This document shows positions 14,182 through 21,766 of a stretch of DNA of 25,624 bases, piece after piece. The notes below the pieces were generated by a model. The model made no database searches. It saw only the letters and a list, made by a program, of their open reading frames with translations, and had not been told where the DNA came from. Source of the DNA: a virus. Made by a program: the position numbers and the translations under genes. The DNA is taken from positions 1 to 25,624 of IMG/VR virus record IMGVR_UViG_3300024261_000142; one strand, written 5' to 3'. Numbering within the stretch: position 1 is the stretch's first letter; every line of letters begins with the position of its first letter.

Positions 14182-15522
14182 ATGAAAAAAGTAGATATGA
14201 CAATCAGTGATTTAAGAAGTACTTTTAAAGCAGAAATTGATAAACTTTTTGGTGATGATACCTTTACTAAAGAACAAGCTAAAGATGCTGTTGTTTCTTC
14301 TGGATTAGATAAAGGAAAATGGCAGGGATTAAGTCAGCTTCTCAAAAAATACTGTTCTACTGATGAAAAAGATGTTTATACTTTCAAAGATAGATGCGGA
14401 AGTCAATCAGAAGTTAAAGTAAAAAAAGAAGTTGCAAAAAAAGAAGTTAAGAAAACAATCAAAAAAGATTGGGATATCATTTCCGAAAAAAAAGAAGTTT
14501 TAGTAAATGAATTTGATAATTCAAGTACTTCATCTTTGCGTTCTCCAAGCGATTGGGTGCGTGAAGAAAAAGAAAAAGAAGTATCTACTGTAGAATTTAA
14601 AGTTAAGACTGCTACCAATACGGTTGTAAATCTTATACCTAAAAAAGACCCACAATATGTAGCATGGGGTCATTTCAAAGATATTAAAACGATTCTGGAA
14701 AGCAAAGTTTTCTATCCGATTTTTGTAACTGGATTATCAGGAAACGGAAAAACTTCTATGATTCGTGAAGTTTGTGCTAAATTGAAGCGTGACATGGTAA
14801 GGGTTAATATTACCGTTGAAACTGATGAAGATGATTTGTTGGGTGGCTTTCGTTTAGTAAATGGTGAAACCGTTTGGCAGGATGGCCCACTGGTTGTCGC
14901 AATGAAAACTGGTGCGATTGCATTGATTGATGAAGTTGACTTAGCTTCTCATAAAATCATGTGTCTTCAACCTATAATGGAAGGACAACCAATTTATCTG
15001 AAAAAGATTAATGAGGTTGTTTATCCTGCTGCCGGTTTCAATATTGTTGCAACTGCTAACACTAAGGGAAAAGGTTCTTCTGATGGACGTTTCATGGGAA
15101 CTAATATTTTGAATGAAGCATTTCTTGATAGGTTCTCAGCAACCTTTTATCAAGAATATCCTTCAACCTCTTTTGAGGAAAAGATTCTCAAAAAGCAGTT
15201 TGCAAAGTATGAGATCAGCGAAGATGACTTTGTTTCTAAATTAGTCAAGTGGGCAGACGTTATCCGCCGTTCCTTCAAAGAAGGTGCTGTTGACGATATC
15301 GTTACAACCAGACGATTAATTGATATCACGAAAACTTTTTCAATCTTTAATAATAAGATGAAAGCCATCTCATTATGTTTGGAAAGGTTTGACGATGAAA
15401 CAAGGGATTCTTTTGCTGACCTTTATACTAAGGTTGATGCTGGAGCATCCTTTGAGGATATTTCTGCGGAAGCAGGAGTTACTATTGAAGAAGAAACTAA
15501 CGAAGATGAAAATGTATACTAA
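14182..15522 (+). CDS. AAA+ ATPase, MoxR/CobS-like
   Basis: The 446-residue product has an N-terminal helical domain (1-60), a lysine-rich linker containing RSPSDWVREEK (120-130), and an AAA+ module with Walker A GLSGNGKT (184-191), Walker B ALIDEVD (D250, E251), an ATANT sensor-1 segment and LDRFSAT as in MoxR/CobS proteins. Genes of this type in T4-like cyanophages are usually annotated cobS, but no other cobalamin gene is seen here. It follows the VWA gene, its expected partner, and has an almost identical promoter. A hexameric ATPase loading or driving the VWA-metalloprotease is the simplest reading (inference). The stop overlaps the next start by one base (TAATG). Confidence 0.88.
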   Translation: MKKVDMTISDLRSTFKAEIDKLFGDDTFTKEQAKDAVVSSGLDKGKWQGLSQLLKKYCSTDEKDVYTFKDRCGSQSEVKVKKEVAKKEVKKTIKKDWDIISEKKEVLVNEFDNSSTSSLRSPSDWVREEKEKEVSTVEFKVKTATNTVVNLIPKKDPQYVAWGHFKDIKTILESKVFYPIFVTGLSGNGKTSMIREVCAKLKRDMVRVNITVETDEDDLLGGFRLVNGETVWQDGPLVVAMKTGAIALIDEVDLASHKIMCLQPIMEGQPIYLKKINEVVYPAAGFNIVATANTKGKGSSDGRFMGTNILNEAFLDRFSATFYQEYPSTSFEEKILKKQFAKYEISEDDFVSKLVKWADVIRRSFKEGAVDDIVTTRRLIDITKTFSIFNNKMKAISLCLERFDDETRDSFADLYTKVDAGASFEDISAEAGVTIEEETNEDENVY

Positions 15523-15902
15523 TGAAAAAGATAATATACATATTAATATTCTTATGTCACAATCCTGTATATGCAGATGAAAAACAGGATTGTGACATTA
15601 TGAAATATGAAACTGATAGTATTACTCTAGGTTTTAAGGCAGGTGGCCTCTTTTGGGGTGTTGGCCCAGAGGTCACATTCGGCAGTCAATCGGGTGTTGT
15701 TTGGAGAGATAATCTTCAATACATGGTTGCTGAATATCAAGAATTATGTTCCCGATATAATACGGGCAGGGTTTCTAAAGTAGAATATGATAAAGAGATT
15801 CAGCTCATTATTCAAAGAAGTAGAAATTTTACTTTTAAAATGAATGAAGCATTTAGAAGAAAAAAACAATTAATGTTTGATGAAATGGAGATTTTACAAT
15901 GA
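15522..15902 (+). CDS. Exported hypothetical protein (126 residues)
   Basis: Begins with a clear signal peptide (MKKIIYILIFL..., cleavage likely at YA-DEK, 18-19) and is translationally coupled to the AAA+ gene (TAATG). The mature protein has two cysteines (C24, C76), a glycine-rich GFKAGGLFWGVGPEVTFG segment (37-54) that may form beta strands, and a C-terminal charged helix. No family recognised; it is the first of three envelope genes. A perfect 15-bp inverted repeat spans codons 11-26, so translation or RNA stability here is probably structured. Confidence 0.75.
   Translation: MKKIIYILIFLCHNPVYADEKQDCDIMKYETDSITLGFKAGGLFWGVGPEVTFGSQSGVVWRDNLQYMVAEYQELCSRYNTGRVSKVEYDKEIQLIIQRSRNFTFKMNEAFRRKKQLMFDEMEILQ
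15554..15598 (+). repeat. Perfect 15-bp inverted repeat inside the envelope gene start
   Basis: Arms 15554-15568 and 15584-15598 are exact reverse complements around a 15-nt spacer, beginning 32 bases after the ATG. This would form a very stable RNA hairpin in the signal-peptide coding region, or could be a DNA dyad bound by a dimeric protein. Confidence 0.92.
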
Positions 15903-16510
15903 AAAATTATATTATGATTACTATGTTGTTTTTGAGTACTGCTTGTTCAAGTATACCTACTATTCCAGATGCACCTAAAGCACTTGCAGAATATAAAGCA
16001 CCTGATTGGGTATTGAGAGGTGGCGGTGCATTTACTGATGCAAGAGGTAAAGCATTCTATGGTGTTGGATCTGCAACTGGTATTAAAAACTATTCACTAC
16101 AAAGAACGGTTGCAGATGACCGTGCTCGTGGTGATTTGGCAAAAGTGTTTGAGTTCTATATCAGTTCTTTGACTAAGGATTATCAAGCACATACTACTGC
16201 TGGAAGTTTTGCAAATTCAACCGAAGAGCAGAATGCAGAAGCTGCATTGAAAGTGGTTGTATCACAAACCCTGCGAGGAGTTGTGATTGTTGACCATTTT
16301 GAAATTCCAGAACGCCGTGAATTTCTATCTCTTGCACGATTGGATTATGATGCATTTCAGGGAAACGTAGAAGCCAATGAGTCTTTTCAAGAGTTGCCTG
16401 AAAAGTTGCAAGTGGATATTAAAGAACGTGCAGAAAAACTCCATGATGAAATGGAAGAGGAAGCACGAAAATTGGCAAATGGTGATTGTTTTGGTTCATC
16501 AGACTGTTAA
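15899..16510 (+). CDS. LPP20-like lipoprotein
   Basis: The 203-residue product has a lipoprotein signal ending STAC (C16), followed by Ser-Ser rather than Asp, which favours outer-membrane sorting. The mature part resembles the LPP20/FlgP-type domain: PDWVLRGGGAF..., FYGVGSA..., then an alanine/arginine-rich helix (VADDRARGDLAKVFEFY) and a final strand (REFLSLARLDYDAF). An amphipathic C-terminal helix ends CFGSSDC. The start overlaps the preceding stop (ATGA). Bacterial relatives are flagellar or outer-membrane-associated; in a phage it may modify the host surface (inference). Paralogous to the next gene. Confidence 0.75.
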   Translation: MKNYIMITMLFLSTACSSIPTIPDAPKALAEYKAPDWVLRGGGAFTDARGKAFYGVGSATGIKNYSLQRTVADDRARGDLAKVFEFYISSLTKDYQAHTTAGSFANSTEEQNAEAALKVVVSQTLRGVVIVDHFEIPERREFLSLARLDYDAFQGNVEANESFQELPEKLQVDIKERAEKLHDEMEEEARKLANGDCFGSSDC

Positions 16511-16529
16511 TCTATAATAGGAATTGATT

Positions 16530-17738
16530 ATGCGATATTTACTTACATTTATGGTGTTTTTTGTTGTCTCAATTGTTGAAGCATCCCCAACGCCGGATTG
16601 GGTGTTGGGAAGGGGTCATTCATTATACGATCCTTCTCAATACCTAATGGGTGTTGGATACTCTAAGAATAATACTGTTTCTGCAAGTGAATCTGCTAGA
16701 GCAGAATTGATTAAGAGTATAAGAGTAAAAGTTAATTCCACTATTAAAGATTATCATAGCACTGATAAATCATTCTCCGAGGCTTCTATTAGTTCGGAGA
16801 GTGATTTTCTCTTAGAAGGTTCGCAGATTAAAGATGGGTGGTATGATGAAGATAAAGAAATCTTTTATTCTTTAGTGGTTATTAAACGCCAGTTCGTCTT
16901 AGATACTTTATCTGAAATGATTAACAATATTGTTGCAAAGAATAATTTGACTCTAAGACAAGCAGATACATTTTATAACAATGGTAAAATTATTAAAGCA
17001 CTGGTATATTACTATGATGGGTATGTTGAAAGTTCTAAACTTCTTCCTTACATTCAGACCTATAAAAGTGTTATAATAGAACCTAATAGTAAAGATATAG
17101 AAACTAACTACAATCTTTTATTTAAGGAGAAAATCCAAAACATTGTTGAGCATATCCAATTGGAAAAAGTAAGCAGTTCGGTTGATGATAAAAACATTTC
17201 TTTAAATGTTAGAGCTACCTTTCAGGGTAGAGGGATTGATAATTTTCCAGTTAAATTTTATAGTGTTTATAAGCATCATGTTGATAGGGTTATCTGTAAG
17301 AGTAATGGTTGCGAAACTAAAGCTTCTATAGAAAAAGTTTTAAATGATAATAACAATATATTCATTAAAGCTATTCCTGATATTAAAACATTTGAAAAAT
17401 ATTTTACTTACAATCTAGGGAATAAACTTTTTAGTAATTTTGATTTAATAAATGTATCCTTTAAAGATACTATACAAAATCAACAAAAGGTAGAGCGTGA
17501 AAAGCGTTATAAATACTTAAATGAGGAGTTAGATAATAGACAGCAGAGGGAATCTGATAGAATGGCAGACCTTATGGAAAGGGAAATTAATTCTATGAGA
17601 GCAAGTGGCTGTGAAGTTGGTTGTCGTGTTCCGCATATTCCTGCTTATAGGAATAGAAGAAATGGAAGTATAGATTTTAATATAGGCTTTGGTAAAGGTA
17701 GAAATCGAGGAAATATAAACATTAATAAAGGATGGTGA
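16530..17738 (+). CDS. Exported protein with LPP20-like domain
   Basis: I choose the ATG at 16530 (402 residues), eight bases after AGGA, over the in-frame TTG two codons earlier. The product has a signal peptide (MRYLLTFMVFFVVSIVEA-SP), then an LPP20-like domain whose PDWVLGRGHSLYD, YLMGVGYS, ESARAELIKSI and FYSLVVIKR match the same positions in the preceding lipoprotein. A long middle region of alpha/beta character follows, then a charged helix (about 320-360) and a Gly/Arg/Asn-rich C-terminus. It is periplasmic or outer-membrane associated. Function unknown. Confidence 0.72.
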   Translation: MRYLLTFMVFFVVSIVEASPTPDWVLGRGHSLYDPSQYLMGVGYSKNNTVSASESARAELIKSIRVKVNSTIKDYHSTDKSFSEASISSESDFLLEGSQIKDGWYDEDKEIFYSLVVIKRQFVLDTLSEMINNIVAKNNLTLRQADTFYNNGKIIKALVYYYDGYVESSKLLPYIQTYKSVIIEPNSKDIETNYNLLFKEKIQNIVEHIQLEKVSSSVDDKNISLNVRATFQGRGIDNFPVKFYSVYKHHVDRVICKSNGCETKASIEKVLNDNNNIFIKAIPDIKTFEKYFTYNLGNKLFSNFDLINVSFKDTIQNQQKVEREKRYKYLNEELDNRQQRESDRMADLMEREINSMRASGCEVGCRVPHIPAYRNRRNGSIDFNIGFGKGRNRGNININKGW

Positions 17739-17740
17739 TT

Positions 17741-18535
17741 ATGGCTAGAGAGATGTTGAAGTTGAGAAAGGGTGATTCTGCTCTTATGATTAAGTCTAAT
17801 GGCTCGATTGAAATGGCAGGTGTGAATGATAAGCCCTTGATGGATGATAAGGGAATGATTTCTCCTATTATTTTGTTTGCAGCAGTATGGGCAAAGAAAG
17901 ATCAGGAAGTATTGAATCATTTGGTTCATAATTTTAAAAATTGTGTAAGGGAAGGGTTTTTCGGCCCAGATGCACAGTCTGATTTGAAAACGATGGAAGT
18001 TGAAGCTGAGAAAAATAGATTGATAGCAGAACGTGATTCAGCGTCTGGTGCAGTAACTATGGAATCTGCGTCTGGTGCAGTAACTATGAAGTCACCAGTA
18101 TTTAAGCCGAATGTTACGAAAGAAGAGCATGATAAACAAAAAAGAGAGGAAGCACAATTAGAAAAATATGCAGCTGTAGTTCAAGACCCTAAAGTATTAA
18201 AGCAACGGGAAAAGATGATGGCTGGAGCAAAGGTAGTATCAACTAAACAGTTTTCAGCTCATAGAGAACCTGATTTACCAGTTGAACAAACAATGGCATA
18301 TCAGGATGCAACACCAGAAGAACAAGAAAATATGAAAAAAAATGAGTCTGAAAAAATAACATTAGACCCTAAAAATCCTAATGATGCTGCTAAGATTTTA
18401 ACTAATGCTAAAGCAACACCAGAACAAGCACCAGAAATATTAAATAATGCTATAGAAAAACAAATGCTCGATGTTCGTGATGGTCAAATTGTTGGTAATG
18501 TAACTATTGAAGAGGGAGTACCTAATGAAAATTAG
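17741..18535 (+). CDS. DSAL-domain protein upstream of gp45 (264 residues)
   Basis: I choose the ATG at 17741, with GGATGGTG as ribosome binding site, over the in-frame ATG at 17732. An N-terminal domain of about 75 residues (GDSALMIKSNGSIEMAG..., then a helix ending LVHNFKNCV) is related to the domain at residues 50-130 of the protein at 21767. A tandem 9-residue repeat SASGAVTM(E/K) and a long, charged, probably disordered tail follow. The gene ends inside the start of gene 45 (11-base overlap), so it is co-translated with the sliding clamp. Family name not known to me. Confidence 0.7.
   Translation: MAREMLKLRKGDSALMIKSNGSIEMAGVNDKPLMDDKGMISPIILFAAVWAKKDQEVLNHLVHNFKNCVREGFFGPDAQSDLKTMEVEAEKNRLIAERDSASGAVTMESASGAVTMKSPVFKPNVTKEEHDKQKREEAQLEKYAAVVQDPKVLKQREKMMAGAKVVSTKQFSAHREPDLPVEQTMAYQDATPEEQENMKKNESEKITLDPKNPNDAAKILTNAKATPEQAPEILNNAIEKQMLDVRDGQIVGNVTIEEGVPNEN
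18038..18091 (+). repeat. 27-nt in-frame tandem repeat
   Basis: Two adjacent 27-base units (18038-18064, 18065-18091) encode SASGAVTME and SASGAVTMK and differ at very few bases, which suggests recent duplication in the linker of the DSAL-domain protein. Confidence 0.95.
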
Positions 18536-19202
18536 TAAAAGCACTATGGAAGTATTGAAAAACTATTCTGAGATTAATCAGTCTATCGTTATTAAAGAAG
18601 GAAATGAACTTAAAACTATTTCCGCATTGAAGAATATTCTTTCAAGAGCAGTAGTGAAAGAAAACTTTCCAAAGGATTTTGCAATCTATGATTTGCCTAC
18701 ATTCATTGGATTTCATTCTACTATGTCTGAGCCTGATTTTGAGTTTAATGATGCATCTATGACATTAAAGGATAATGATGGTAAGGGTAATTACTTTTAT
18801 GCAGAACCATCATTGGTAGTAACTCCCCCAGAAAAGGGTGTTACTATGCCTGAGAGTGATATCAAGTTTGAGTTGAAAAACTCTGTGCTTGAGGATATTA
18901 TGAAAAAGGCTAATGTTCTTAAACTTGTAGATATTGGATTGAAGAGTTGTCCTAAGTCACAGGGGCTTTATTTGTATGCAACAAATAAGAATAATGATAC
19001 TTCAAATGATTATTCTGTTAAGGTCGGCGATGGTGCAACGAAGAAATTCAATATTGTTTTCAAGAAAGATAATTTGAAAATTATTCCAGCTGATTATGAT
19101 GTTACTATTGCGAATGGTATTTCTCATTTCAAGAATAAAGATAGTAATATGGATTTGGAATATTGGATTGCCTTGGAAGCAAATAGCGACTACGGCGAGT
19201 AG
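18525..19202 (+). CDS. 45: Sliding clamp gp45
   Basis: The trimeric processivity ring for gp43 polymerase and, in T4, the mobile activator of late transcription through gp55. The 225-residue product (T4: 228) begins MKISKSTMEVLKNYSEIN, parallel to T4 MKLSKDTTALLKNFATIN, has AIYDLPTFIGF matching the T4 AIYDLNGFLGI, a central KKFNIVFKKDNLKIIPADYDV, and ends YWIALEANSDYG, parallel to VVALEADSTHD. I place the start at 18525 because of this match and the GAGGGAG ribosome binding site at 18511-18517; the frame is open six codons upstream. It overlaps the preceding gene by 11 bases. Confidence 0.93.
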   Translation: MKISKSTMEVLKNYSEINQSIVIKEGNELKTISALKNILSRAVVKENFPKDFAIYDLPTFIGFHSTMSEPDFEFNDASMTLKDNDGKGNYFYAEPSLVVTPPEKGVTMPESDIKFELKNSVLEDIMKKANVLKLVDIGLKSCPKSQGLYLYATNKNNDTSNDYSVKVGDGATKKFNIVFKKDNLKIIPADYDVTIANGISHFKNKDSNMDLEYWIALEANSDYGE

Positions 19203-19204
19203 GA

Positions 19205-19822
19205 ATGTCGTTTCATAGGTTTTATATATTTCCTCAAGCAATACCGAAAAAGGAATGTAAAAGACTTTTAGAGTATTGTTTGAGGAATTCAAATTTTGAA
19301 GATGCATCTGTTGTGAAATCAGGGTTTGCTTCTACATTTAATGATGTTGATAATGATGAAAGGATGAGGATAGATCATAAAACTAGAAAGACCGCTGTTA
19401 GTTGGATAACAGATAAAGATAAGGAGATGAATGAGTTAATATGGGGTTTTATCAGACAAGCCAATGCTGAACATTTCAAATACAACTTAGGTTATTTTCA
19501 GCCTATTCAGTTTGCACGTTATCAGGACGGTGGGCATTATGATTGGCATCAAGATGCATCAGCACAGGATTTATCTCAAGAGAATAGAAAGTTGTCTTTA
19601 ACTTTTTCTTTAACAGATGATACAACATATGATGGTGGATTGTTACAATTCTTTAATGGTAATAAACCTTATGAAGATGAAGACCATGATGCAGAACAAG
19701 TTATAAAGTCAGTCGGAACTGTTATTGTTTTTGATAGCAGAGATTGGCATAGAGTAACCCCTGTTACAAGGGGTGTTCGTTATTCGATAGTATGCTGGAC
19801 AGTGGGGCCTAACTTTATTTAA
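19205..19822 (+). CDS. 2OG-Fe(II) dioxygenase (PKHD type)
   Basis: The 205-residue product has H115-x-D117 (HYDWHQDAS), distal H182 (SRDWHRVTPVTRG) and R192 for 2-oxoglutarate binding, in the arrangement of PKHD-type/PiuC-like prolyl hydroxylases, with GGLLQFF before the distal His. It is not closely similar to the minus-strand oxygenase at 1846-2391, so the window encodes two independent enzymes of the superfamily. It begins three bases after the gp45 stop and ends 12 bases before gp44, in the replisome operon. Substrate unknown; a replisome or ribosomal protein is possible. Confidence 0.9.
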   Translation: MSFHRFYIFPQAIPKKECKRLLEYCLRNSNFEDASVVKSGFASTFNDVDNDERMRIDHKTRKTAVSWITDKDKEMNELIWGFIRQANAEHFKYNLGYFQPIQFARYQDGGHYDWHQDASAQDLSQENRKLSLTFSLTDDTTYDGGLLQFFNGNKPYEDEDHDAEQVIKSVGTVIVFDSRDWHRVTPVTRGVRYSIVCWTVGPNFI

Positions 19823-19834
19823 GAAAGGGTTGTG

Positions 19835-20776
19835 ATGAAAGATAATATATTATGGGTTGAGAAGTATAGGCCAGATGTAATTGATGATTGTATTTTACCT
19901 AAATCGACAAAAGATATTTTTCAGTCTATTGTTGATTCGGGGGAGTTGCCGAATCTCTTATTATTCGGTACATCGGGCGTCGGAAAGACTACGGTTGCTA
20001 AAGCATTATGCAGCCAGCTCAAATGTGATTGGTTGATGATAAACGGAAGTGACGAGGGGCGTATGATAGACACCCTTAGAACTACTATAAGTAGTTATGC
20101 TTCAACCGTAAGTCTTTCCGGCGGCAATAAGGTTGTTATAATTGATGAAGCAGATTATATGAATAAGGACTCTGTACAACCTGCAATGAGAGGTTTGATA
20201 GAACAGTTTTCAAATAATTGTCGTTTCATTTTTACTTGTAATTACAAAAATAGAATTATACCAGCACTCCATTCACGATGTTCTGTTGTGGATTTCCAGA
20301 TTCCAAAAGAAGAGAAGCCTGAACTTGCTCAGAAGTTCTCGGCTGCAGTACTAGGTATATTGGACGGTGAAGGGGTCAAGTATAAACCAGATGTTGTTGC
20401 ACAGCTGGTTGTAAAGTTCTTTCCTGATTTTCGTAGGGTGTTGAATGAATTACAAAAGCATTCCATAGGTGGCACTATTGATGCTAGTGTTTTAACATCT
20501 TCATCAAATGAAAACTTTAATGAGTTGATGAATTTTTTAAAGCATAAAGATTTTACTAAGATGCGTAAGTGGGTTGCACAAAATATTGATAATGACCATG
20601 TGAGGCTGTACCGTCAAGTATATGACTCCTTGTTTGTAAAAATAAATAAAGGTAGTATTCCACAAGCTGTATTAACTATAGCTGATTATTCTTACAAGTC
20701 TGCTTTTGTTGCAGATCAAGAAATTAATATGGTTGCTTGTTTAACTGAACTTATGATGAATAGTGATTTTCTATAG
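19835..20776 (+). CDS. 44: Clamp loader ATPase subunit gp44
   Basis: The AAA+ subunit of the gp44/gp62 clamp loader, which opens gp45 rings onto primer-template DNA. The 313-residue product (T4: 319) has WVEKYRP (7-13), Walker A GTSGVGKT (45-52), Walker B IIDEAD (102-107), the trans-acting SRC motif (147-149) and a C-terminal collar domain. The ATG at 19835 is five bases from AAAGGG; the GTG one codon earlier is less likely. It lies in the T4 order 45-44-62, with extra genes inserted. Confidence 0.95.
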   Translation: MKDNILWVEKYRPDVIDDCILPKSTKDIFQSIVDSGELPNLLLFGTSGVGKTTVAKALCSQLKCDWLMINGSDEGRMIDTLRTTISSYASTVSLSGGNKVVIIDEADYMNKDSVQPAMRGLIEQFSNNCRFIFTCNYKNRIIPALHSRCSVVDFQIPKEEKPELAQKFSAAVLGILDGEGVKYKPDVVAQLVVKFFPDFRRVLNELQKHSIGGTIDASVLTSSSNENFNELMNFLKHKDFTKMRKWVAQNIDNDHVRLYRQVYDSLFVKINKGSIPQAVLTIADYSYKSAFVADQEINMVACLTELMMNSDFL

Positions 20777-20784
20777 GAGATATT

Positions 20785-21243
20785 ATGGAAGGTAAATTAA
20801 AAAGAAATAAGACGGGGCAGAGAGGTATTAAGAATGTAGATAAAGTGCAAGATAATGAATTGTTCATTGATGAATTTGAAGAAAAAGGTAAAAGTGTTAG
20901 ACTTGGCAAGTATAGGATGTCGCATCAAATCGTTAAGAGGTTGGCTTCAATAGCTCTTGAATTGAAAACTTCACGGTCTGGGCTTATCAGGAGCATATTG
21001 GTAGATTTTATAAAGTACTATGATGAAGCTAAGCTGATTGGCGGAAAGAGATTTTTTGAACCAGAAACCCCGATAAATGAATGGGTTAAAGAGAGAGCTG
21101 ATTTTTCACATCTATTAACAAGTATGATTTCTAAAGATCATATAATGGATTTGGAGTCAAAATCACCAGAAGTTAAAATGTTATCACAGCAGTTGGTTGT
21201 TTTGGCAAAGATGTTAAACCTTACAAACAAGAATGTTTTATGA
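20785..21243 (+). CDS. Ribbon-helix-helix-like protein
   Basis: The 152-residue product has a basic N-terminus and a segment at about 37-80 (VRLGKYRMSHQIVKRLASIA then TSRSGLIRSILVDFI) with the beta-helix-helix pattern of RHH/CopG-type DNA-binding domains. The C-terminal part is helical without a recognised fold. GGAG lies just before the ATG, eight bases after gene 44. It could be a transcriptional or replication accessory DNA-binding protein. T4 has no gene at this position between 44 and 62. Confidence 0.65.
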   Translation: MEGKLKRNKTGQRGIKNVDKVQDNELFIDEFEEKGKSVRLGKYRMSHQIVKRLASIALELKTSRSGLIRSILVDFIKYYDEAKLIGGKRFFEPETPINEWVKERADFSHLLTSMISKDHIMDLESKSPEVKMLSQQLVVLAKMLNLTNKNVL

Positions 21244-21707
21244 ATATACATAAATATTACTATGATGAATACTACGATGATGTATCGGACTTTGTAGATA
21301 ATTATAGACTAGTCAAGAACCCCCATGTTGTAGGGGTGTATAGTGATGGTTTACCTGCAGCGGTTCATATCAGTAATGCTTTGAAGTGTCCTTTGAGTAT
21401 TGTTACGGCAGAAGATAATGATGCTAACTGGTTGATAAATCTTACAAACGATACGAGCATAAGACCAGCTAATTGTCCTTTATTTCCTAGACTAATTGTA
21501 GTTGATACGGTGTATGCTTCTGGTAATCAATTTAGTGCTATTAAACAGTTGCCAGAGTTTATTAATAATCCTGATTATACATTTTTTTCATTCTTTGGTT
21601 GTAAGAATGAAAATGAAGTATTTTATAAATACGAACAAGTATACAAAAATATTTTATTTCCTTGGCATGATACTAGCAGGTTTTCAGAACTCAAGATGAG
21701 GATGTGA
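21240..21707 (+). CDS. Phosphoribosyltransferase-like protein
   Basis: The 155-residue product has the outline of a type I PRTase fold: a tyrosine-rich N-terminal hood, VVGVYSDGLPAAVHISNAL (30-48) like the strand-loop-helix of purine and orotate PRTases, and LIVVDTVYASGNQ (85-97) at the position of the PRPP-binding loop. The usual two acidic residues and TGxT are replaced by VDTVYASGNQ, so catalysis is uncertain. It overlaps the previous stop (ATGA). It may salvage bases or bind a nucleotide signal; family-level assignment only. Confidence 0.6.
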   Translation: MNIHKYYYDEYYDDVSDFVDNYRLVKNPHVVGVYSDGLPAAVHISNALKCPLSIVTAEDNDANWLINLTNDTSIRPANCPLFPRLIVVDTVYASGNQFSAIKQLPEFINNPDYTFFSFFGCKNENEVFYKYEQVYKNILFPWHDTSRFSELKMRM

Positions 21708-21735
21708 ATATTTTTATGAGACACCTTTTGAGAGT

Positions 21736-21743
21736 TATAAATA
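21736..21743 (+). promoter_or_regulatory. Candidate late promoter TATAAATA
   Basis: An exact T4 late -10 octamer in the short intergenic gap after the PRTase-like gene. RNA would start near 21749, just ahead of the AAAGGGGG ribosome binding site (21752-21759) of the next gene. Octamers also occur by chance in this AT-rich DNA. Confidence 0.5.
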
Positions 21744-21766
21744 AATTATGTAAAGGGGGTAAATCA

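Noticed and set aside
14182-15522. Calling the AAA+ gene cobS with a role in cobalamin synthesis
   Set aside because: The fold fits CobS/MoxR, but no corrin-pathway gene is present and the VWA partner has a protease-like motif, so only the family is claimed.
16524-16529. TTG start for the second LPP20-like gene
   Set aside because: The ATG at 16530 has better spacing to AGGA and gives a normal signal peptide.
20785-21243. This gene as the clamp loader small subunit gp62
   Set aside because: Its position suggested it, but the sequence has an RHH pattern; the PKKKRSKKYW segment typical of gp62 is in the gene at 22595.
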